Source of the DNA: Hyphomicrobiales bacterium | GTDB taxonomy: Bacteria; Pseudomonadota; Alphaproteobacteria; Micropepsales; Micropepsaceae | Direction: 5' to 3' | Assembly: GCA_017849395.1 (NCBI GenBank) | Contig: JAFIHO010000177.1 | Location: 1 to 12,210 of the forward strand | Length of the DNA: 12,210 nt | In this document: positions 6,240-12,210 of the stretch, piece after piece | Numbering within the stretch: position 1 is the stretch's first letter | Layout of the letters: each line of letters starts with the position of its first letter | The notes under the pieces: model-generated | Databases searched by the model: none | What the model saw: the letters and a program-made list of their open reading frames with translations, nothing else | What the model was told of the DNA's origin: nothing | Position numbers and translations under genes: made by a program

Positions 6240-7694
6240 ATGACGATCATGTTGCCTCTGGAACCTGTTAATGGGCGGGCAAGCGGTCTGTTGCGGACGC
6301 TTGAGAGGCAGCGCGCGGCGCAAGCTGCGGAAGGCCGGCCCGCTCTTGCGGTGCGCTCTGCGCGCATTGATCGCGCCATCGCGCTGCTGGCGGACAATGC
6401 ATCGGAGTTCGCGGCGGCTTTGAGCGCGGATTTCGGACAGCGCAGCCCGGATGTGTCGCTGTTCGCCGATGTTGCCGCGACCATCGGTACCTTGAAATAC
6501 GCCAAAGCCAACCTTGCGCGCTGGACAAGGCCGGAGAAACGGCGGCTGACGCCGGGTATCCTGAAACTTCTGGGCGCGCGTGCCCAGGTGGAATACACGC
6601 CCAAGGGTGTTGTGGGTGTCATCAGTCCATGGAATTTCCCGGTCAATCTGGCCTTCGCGCCGCTGGGCGCGATTTTCGCGGCAGGCAACCGGGTAATGAT
6701 CAAGCCCAGCGAGTTCACGCCGGAAACCTCGGCGCTGATTGCGCGTCTTGTCGCCAAGACCTTTGACGAAGCGGAAGCAGCGGTCGTTACCGGTGGGCCG
6801 GATATCGGCGCTGCGTTCGCCTCATTGCCTTTTGATCACCTACTGTTCACCGGCGCGATCGGCGTCGGCCGCCAGGTGGCGATGGCAGCGGCACGGAATC
6901 TTGTGCCTGTGACGCTGGAGCTTGGCGGCAAATCACCGGTGATATTGGGCGACAGCGCCGATCTGGCGCTTGCCGCGCGGCGCATCATGGCGGGCAAGAC
7001 ATTGAATGCCGGACAGATATGCCTTGCACCCGATTATGCGCTGGTGCCGCGCGCGAAAATGCAGGGATTTGTCGAAGCCGCGCGGGCGGCGGTGACCGAG
7101 ATGTATCCCACGCTCAAGGATAATCCGGATTATGGCTCCGTCATCAACCGGCGGCATTACGAACGGCTGACGGGCTATCTGGACGATGCGCGGGCCAAGG
7201 GGGCGGAGATTATCGCCTTGAATCCCGCGAATGAGGATTTCCGTCAGCAGGCTTTTCACAAGCTGCCGCCGACCCTGGTTCTGAACGCGACCGATGAGAT
7301 GGCGGTGATGCAGGAGGAGATATTCGGGCCTATCCTGCCGGTTATCGCCCATGACGGCATCGCCGGTGCCATCGCCGCCGTGAATCGGCATCCGCTGCCG
7401 CTGGCCCTGTATTATTTCGGCAGGGACGCGGTCGAGGAGAAAGCGATATTGTCCGGCACGCAGTCCGGCGGCGTCACCATCAATGACGTCATCATGCATT
7501 ATGCGATGGAGGATTTGCCGTTCGGCGGCATCGGGGCGTCCGGCATGGGCGCCTATCACGGCGTCGAAGGCTTCCGCAGCTTCAGCCATGCCCGCGCCGT
7601 CTATCGCCAGACCGGAATCGATGTGGCGAAGATGATGCGTCCGCCCTATGGGACGGCTATCCGCAAGATGATCGCGGGCGCACTTCGGAAGTAA
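6240..7694 (+). CDS. Aldehyde dehydrogenase, coniferyl-aldehyde-dehydrogenase type
   Basis: 484 residues of the NAD(P)-dependent ALDH superfamily, oxidising an aldehyde to its acid. Catalytic landmarks: Asn132 in SPWNFP, the general base Glu227 in LELGGKSP, and the nucleophile Cys261 in NAGQICLAPDY. The cofactor region includes MIKPSEFTPETS and the family motif QEEIFGPILPV is present near residues 358-368. The LAPDY context after the cysteine and the closing MMRPPYG segment are typical of the coniferyl aldehyde dehydrogenase (CalB-like) subgroup, which also includes fatty-aldehyde enzymes, so the true substrate is uncertain. The start could be ATG 6240 or, three codons later, 6249. It is divergent from the cyclase gene and its stop is 7 nt from the stop of the convergent helicase gene, with no room for a separate terminator. 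Confidence 0.92.
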   Translation: MTIMLPLEPVNGRASGLLRTLERQRAAQAAEGRPALAVRSARIDRAIALLADNASEFAAALSADFGQRSPDVSLFADVAATIGTLKYAKANLARWTRPEKRRLTPGILKLLGARAQVEYTPKGVVGVISPWNFPVNLAFAPLGAIFAAGNRVMIKPSEFTPETSALIARLVAKTFDEAEAAVVTGGPDIGAAFASLPFDHLLFTGAIGVGRQVAMAAARNLVPVTLELGGKSPVILGDSADLALAARRIMAGKTLNAGQICLAPDYALVPRAKMQGFVEAARAAVTEMYPTLKDNPDYGSVINRRHYERLTGYLDDARAKGAEIIALNPANEDFRQQAFHKLPPTLVLNATDEMAVMQEEIFGPILPVIAHDGIAGAIAAVNRHPLPLALYYFGRDAVEEKAILSGTQSGGVTINDVIMHYAMEDLPFGGIGASGMGAYHGVEGFRSFSHARAVYRQTGIDVAKMMRPPYGTAIRKMIAGALRK

Positions 7695-7701
7695 TGCCGC
7701 G

Positions 7702-9324
<1,623 letters not shown>

Positions 9325-9411
9325 ATTGGTCGTAGCACGCTCCTGAAAGGGGCGCTGCTCGTGGCGCCCATCACTGGCGGCCCGGATGGCGGCCAGCTGT
9401 TGTCGCGGTGC

Positions 9412-9439
9412 ACATAAGCGAGAGTCGCGTAAAAATCAA
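9412..9439 (-). promoter_or_regulatory. Possible promoter of the DEAD-box helicase gene
   Basis: On the minus strand TTGATT (9434-9439) and TTATGT (9412-9417) are 16 bp apart, a fair sigma70-type pair. It would give a leader of about 80 nt. That leader contains an imperfect hairpin (CTGGC/GCCAG arms at 9374-9378 and 9392-9396, with a further inner 3-bp stem). This is by eye only. Confidence 0.35.
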
Positions 9440-9461
9440 GGTTTTCCGAGAATGGGGCGAA

Positions 9462-9488
9462 TTGAACCGTCCCGCCCTGTTGTTTAAG
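9462..9488 (+). promoter_or_regulatory. Possible promoter of the M28 peptidase gene
   Basis: TTGAAC (9462-9467) and TTTAAG (9483-9488) are 15 bp apart (or 16 bp to TTAAGC). If used, transcription would begin near 9495, which fits translation starting at 9514 rather than at the GTG at 9493. The spacer is on the short side, so confidence is low. Confidence 0.3.
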
Positions 9489-9502
9489 CCTCGTGCCAAT
9501 TC

Positions 9503-9507
9503 GGGAG
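9503..9507 (+). promoter_or_regulatory. Shine-Dalgarno site for the M28 peptidase gene
   Basis: GGGAG lies 6 nt before the GTG at 9514 and 12 nt before the ATG at 9520. It lies downstream of the GTG at 9493, so it argues against that longer start. Confidence 0.55.
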
Positions 9508-9513
9508 ACGCGG

Positions 9514-11709
9514 GTGACGATGTTGCGGTGTTGGGGCCTCGCGCTGGCGGCGCTGGCGGTGTGGTTTTTATCCGTATACGCACAAATGCCGCCGCGGGCG
9601 CTTGGGCCCGACGCGCCCGCGACCGAATTTTCCGCCGCGCGCGCCAAGGACGCCCTGACGCGATTGCAGGGACCGGCGCGGCCGCATCCGGCGGGCACCG
9701 AGGAGAACGCGGCCGTCCATGCACGGCTGGAAAAGGAACTCACCGCGCTGGGCGCGCGGATTCGGCATCTGACCGAAGCAAGCTGCTATGGCGGCGCGCG
9801 CTGGAACGCCATCGCCTGTGCCGAGATCGACGACATCATCGGTGAAGTGGTGCCGGGGCAGGGCAAGGCCATCGTTCTGATGGCGCATATGGACTCGGTG
9901 CCCGCGGGTCCGGGAGCGGGCGATGACGGTTCGGGTGTCGCCACCATTCTGGAAGCGGTGCGCGCCTGGAAGGCGCGGGACCTCAAAAGCCGCCATCCCA
10001 TCCTGGTGCTTTTCACCGATGGCGAGGAATACGGAATGCTGGGCGCCGAGGCATTCGTGCGCAATCCCTATTGGGCCAGGCGCGTGGGCGTGGTGATCAA
10101 TATGGAAGCACGCGGCTCCACAGGCCGCAGCCTTCTGTTCCAGACCAGTCCCGGCAACGCGAAGCTGATCGATCTCTATGCGCGCCATGCGCCGCGCTAT
10201 GCGTCCAGTTCGCTGTTCCCGGAAATCTACCGCATCATGCCCAACGACACCGACCTGACGCCGTTCCTGCGCGAAGGCATGACCGGCTATAATTTCGCCT
10301 TCGTGGGTGGCGTGGAAAATTACCACACGCCCAACGATACGGTGGCGAATATCGATCCGCGTACCCTGCAAAGCCATGGCGACAATCTGCTGACGCTGCT
10401 GAACGCGCTGACCTTTACCCGTTTCGAAGATCTGAAGGGCGGCGACGCCGCGTGGCTCGACATATTGGGCGTGTGGCTGCCGCACCTGCCGTCCGGCTGG
10501 ATGCTGCCGTTATCTGTTATCGTGTTCGGAGTCATCGCGTTCTTCGGCTGGCGCGGGCGCGACCGCGAGGCTACGGCCCGGCAGCATGTGCGCGCCGCGC
10601 TGATGCCGCCGCTTTTGGTATTGTGCTGCGCCGCCACGGGGTTCGCGCTGCATGGCATCGCTTCCTATCTTTCCGGCTCGGCCTATCCGTCCCTTGCCGA
10701 TCCCTGGGTGCTGCGATGGGCGTTCGGCTTCGGGCTTTGGGCCTCGCTGCTGCTGACGGCGCGGCTTGGTGTTAGCGCCTCCGCAAGCTGGCTGTGGCTG
10801 GCGGGTTTGGGCATCGTCACCGCCGCGACAATGACGGGCATCAGCCCGTTCTTCGTGTTTCCCGCGCTGGTGTCGGCGATGGTGATGCCCTTGGCGCCGC
10901 GCCGACCCTGGCTGCTCGCCTTGCCCGCGCTGGCAGCCGCGCTGATCTGGCTGGGCCTGACGGTGCAGGGAGAGGAATTGCTGGGCCTGTTCGGTCATCC
11001 GTTGTTCACCGTGACAGTGGCTTTTGCGCTGGTGGCGCTGGCGCCGTTGTTGCCGAAATTGGACATGCGCGGCTGGGCATTATCGGCGGGCGCATCCACG
11101 GCGCTGGCACTGGTGTTCGCGGTGATAGCCGGGGTTCTTCCGCCTTTCAGCGCCGAGAAACCGCAGCGCCTCAATCTGCGCTATGTGGAGAGCGATGGAC
11201 GCGCCGTCTGGGCCGCCGACATTGCACGGCCTTTCCCGCCTGCGCTGCGAGCGGTCGCCAATTTTTCGGCCGCGCCCCGGCCGCTGGCGTTGGGCAGTGC
11301 CTATGTCGCCGATGCCGGCGCGGCACGCTTTCCCAAGCCCTCCGCCGAAGTGATCCGCATGGGCCGCAACCTCGCCATCACCCTCCAAGGTTCGGCGGAA
11401 GCGGATGGCATGACCCTGGTCATCCCGCGCGGGGCGGGGCTGACATCCGCGACGTTGGGCAAGTGGAAATTCAAGCCCGAGCAGACGGCGGATTTCCGCA
11501 TCATCTGCGCCAGCCGCGACTGCCGCAACGCCATGATGGTGCTGGGCGTCACGGCCACGCAGCCGTTCGATCTGACGGTGGTCGAGCTGCGGCGGGGATT
11601 GCCGCCGGGCGGCGAGGGATTACAGGCAGCCCGTGCGCCCATCGCGGTCCCCTCGCAGACCGGTGACGCCACCATGCTGGTGGCCAAGGTCGCCGTGCCG
11701 CCGCGCTGA
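9514..11709 (+). CDS. M28-family zinc metallopeptidase with multi-pass membrane domain
   Basis: 731 residues from the GTG at 9514 (GGGAG 6 nt upstream); the frame is open seven codons further to a GTG at 9493. A hydrophobic segment at residues 4-23 is a signal anchor or uncleaved signal peptide. The M28 aminopeptidase domain follows with a complete two-zinc site: His125 and Asp127 in AHMDS, Asp137 in GAGDDGSG, Glu171 and Glu172 in DGEEYG, Glu198 in INMEARG, and His271 in NYHTPNDT. Residues about 330-543 hold seven or eight membrane helices, then a soluble domain of about 185 residues without known motifs follows. The arrangement resembles eukaryotic ERMP1-like M28 proteins. The peptidase domain probably faces the periplasm; the substrate is unknown. 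It is divergent from the helicase gene and convergent with parE. Confidence 0.9.
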   Translation: MTMLRCWGLALAALAVWFLSVYAQMPPRALGPDAPATEFSAARAKDALTRLQGPARPHPAGTEENAAVHARLEKELTALGARIRHLTEASCYGGARWNAIACAEIDDIIGEVVPGQGKAIVLMAHMDSVPAGPGAGDDGSGVATILEAVRAWKARDLKSRHPILVLFTDGEEYGMLGAEAFVRNPYWARRVGVVINMEARGSTGRSLLFQTSPGNAKLIDLYARHAPRYASSSLFPEIYRIMPNDTDLTPFLREGMTGYNFAFVGGVENYHTPNDTVANIDPRTLQSHGDNLLTLLNALTFTRFEDLKGGDAAWLDILGVWLPHLPSGWMLPLSVIVFGVIAFFGWRGRDREATARQHVRAALMPPLLVLCCAATGFALHGIASYLSGSAYPSLADPWVLRWAFGFGLWASLLLTARLGVSASASWLWLAGLGIVTAATMTGISPFFVFPALVSAMVMPLAPRRPWLLALPALAAALIWLGLTVQGEELLGLFGHPLFTVTVAFALVALAPLLPKLDMRGWALSAGASTALALVFAVIAGVLPPFSAEKPQRLNLRYVESDGRAVWAADIARPFPPALRAVANFSAAPRPLALGSAYVADAGAARFPKPSAEVIRMGRNLAITLQGSAEADGMTLVIPRGAGLTSATLGKWKFKPEQTADFRIICASRDCRNAMMVLGVTATQPFDLTVVELRRGLPPGGEGLQAARAPIAVPSQTGDATMLVAKVAVPPR

Positions 11710-11719
11710 AGACGTTGGT

Positions 11720-11737
11720 TTCCCGCATGCGCGGGAA
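11720..11737. terminator. Palindromic hairpin between convergent M28 peptidase and parE genes
   Basis: A perfect 7-bp stem (TTCCCGC/GCGGGAA) with a 4-nt loop sits 11 nt after the peptidase stop and 9 nt after the parE stop. No T run follows on either strand. By position it may serve as a shared two-way terminator, or it may be one copy of a dispersed palindrome. Confidence 0.45.
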
Positions 11738-11746
11738 CGGTAAGGG

Positions 11747-12210
11747 TCAGACGTCCACCGCTTCACGCACGAAGGCAGCGTTTTCCTGAATGAACTGGAA
11801 GCGCAGCTCCGGCTTCTTGCCCATCAGCCGGTCGAACAGGCTTTCGGTGTTCTTCTCGTCGTCCGCGGCGATATCGACCCGCACCAGGGTGCGATGGCCG
11901 GGCCGCATTGTGGTTTCCTTCAACTGTGCGGGCATCATTTCGCCCAAGCCCTTGAAGCGCGACACTTCCACCTTGGCGTTGGCGCGGAATTCCGTCTTCA
12001 GGATGCGTTCCCGGTCGGCATCGTCGCGTGCATAGACCGTCTTGCCGCCCTGGCTGAGACGGAAGAGCGGCGGCATCGCCAGGAACAGTTTCCCGTCGGC
12101 AATCAGGCCCGGCATCTCGCGATAGAAGAAGGTCAGCAGGAGGGATGCGATATGTGCACCGTCCACGTCGGCGTCGGTCATGATGATGATGCGGTCATAG
12201 CGCAGATCGT
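11747..12210 (-). CDS. parE: ParE, DNA topoisomerase IV subunit B, C-terminal part (5' partial)
   Basis: The gene runs off the right edge of the window; the last 153 codons and the stop are visible. ParE supplies the ATPase and the TOPRIM metal-binding part of topoisomerase IV, which separates linked daughter chromosomes. The visible part opens with DLRYDRIIIMTDADVDGAHIASLLLTFF, where the DADVDG acidic motif is the TOPRIM magnesium site, continues with MPPLFRLSQGGKTVYARDD, then SRFKGLGEMMPAQL, and ends LMGKKPELRFQFIQENA. GyrB has a closely similar TOPRIM stretch, but the absence of a GyrB insert and the C-terminal GKKPELRFQFIQ tail identify ParE. No truncation is seen at the C-terminus. Confidence 0.93.
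   Translation of the reverse strand, partial: DLRYDRIIIMTDADVDGAHIASLLLTFFYREMPGLIADGKLFLAMPPLFRLSQGGKTVYARDDADRERILKTEFRANAKVEVSRFKGLGEMMPAQLKETTMRPGHRTLVRVDIAADDEKNTESLFDRLMGKKPELRFQFIQENAAFVREAVDV

Noticed and set aside
9493..9513. The GTG at 9493 as start of the M28 peptidase
   Set aside because: It has no ribosome-binding site before it and would put GGGAG inside the gene. The GTG at 9514 has that site at 6 nt and begins directly before the signal anchor.

Overview
The window looks like chromosomal DNA of an alphaproteobacterium. GC content is high (about 60-65% by eye). The SUF layout (sufC-sufD-sufS-sufU-sufT-sufA), the coniferyl-aldehyde-dehydrogenase-type ALDH, the soluble GGDEF protein and ParE all read as alphaproteobacterial. 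The genus cannot be fixed from this stretch, and I see no phage, plasmid, IS or CRISPR signal. It is mostly ordinary core-type genome.

Layout. (1) Positions 1-4035, + strand: the 3' part of a SUF iron-sulfur assembly operon. It holds the end of sufC, then sufD, sufS, sufU, sufT, sufA and a small TfoX-N-domain gene. Five of the six junctions overlap by 1 or 4 nt and the sixth has a 2-nt gap, so this is one tightly coupled transcript whose promoter, and presumably sufB and a regulator, lie upstream of the window. (2) Positions 4036-4183: a convergent intergenic gap holding a 99-bp REPIN-like inverted pair of palindromic repeats. (3) Positions 4184-6109, - strand: a PaaG-like crotonase started at TTG, and upstream of it a soluble diguanylate cyclase started at GTG with an altered inhibitory site. 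(4) Positions 6240-7694, + strand: an aldehyde dehydrogenase, divergent from the cyclase. (5) Positions 7702-9324, - strand: a RhlE-like DEAD-box RNA helicase with a long Arg/Pro/Gln-rich tail, converging on the ALDH with only 7 nt between. (6) Positions 9514-11709, + strand: a large M28 metallopeptidase joined to a multi-pass membrane domain, divergent from the helicase. (7) Positions 11747 to the end, - strand: the C-terminal part of parE (topoisomerase IV subunit B).

How the genes work together. In the SUF block, SufS takes sulfur from cysteine and SufU probably relays it to the SufBCD scaffold. SufA and SufT act in later carrier and maturation steps. A histidine in SufS that corresponds to the SufU-docking residue of the Bacillus enzyme supports a SufS-SufU pair rather than SufS-SufE. 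The other genes are independent units with no obvious shared pathway.

The items most worth a second look are the REPIN-like element, the SufS/SufU pairing, the TfoX-N gene coupled to sufA, and the M28-membrane fusion.
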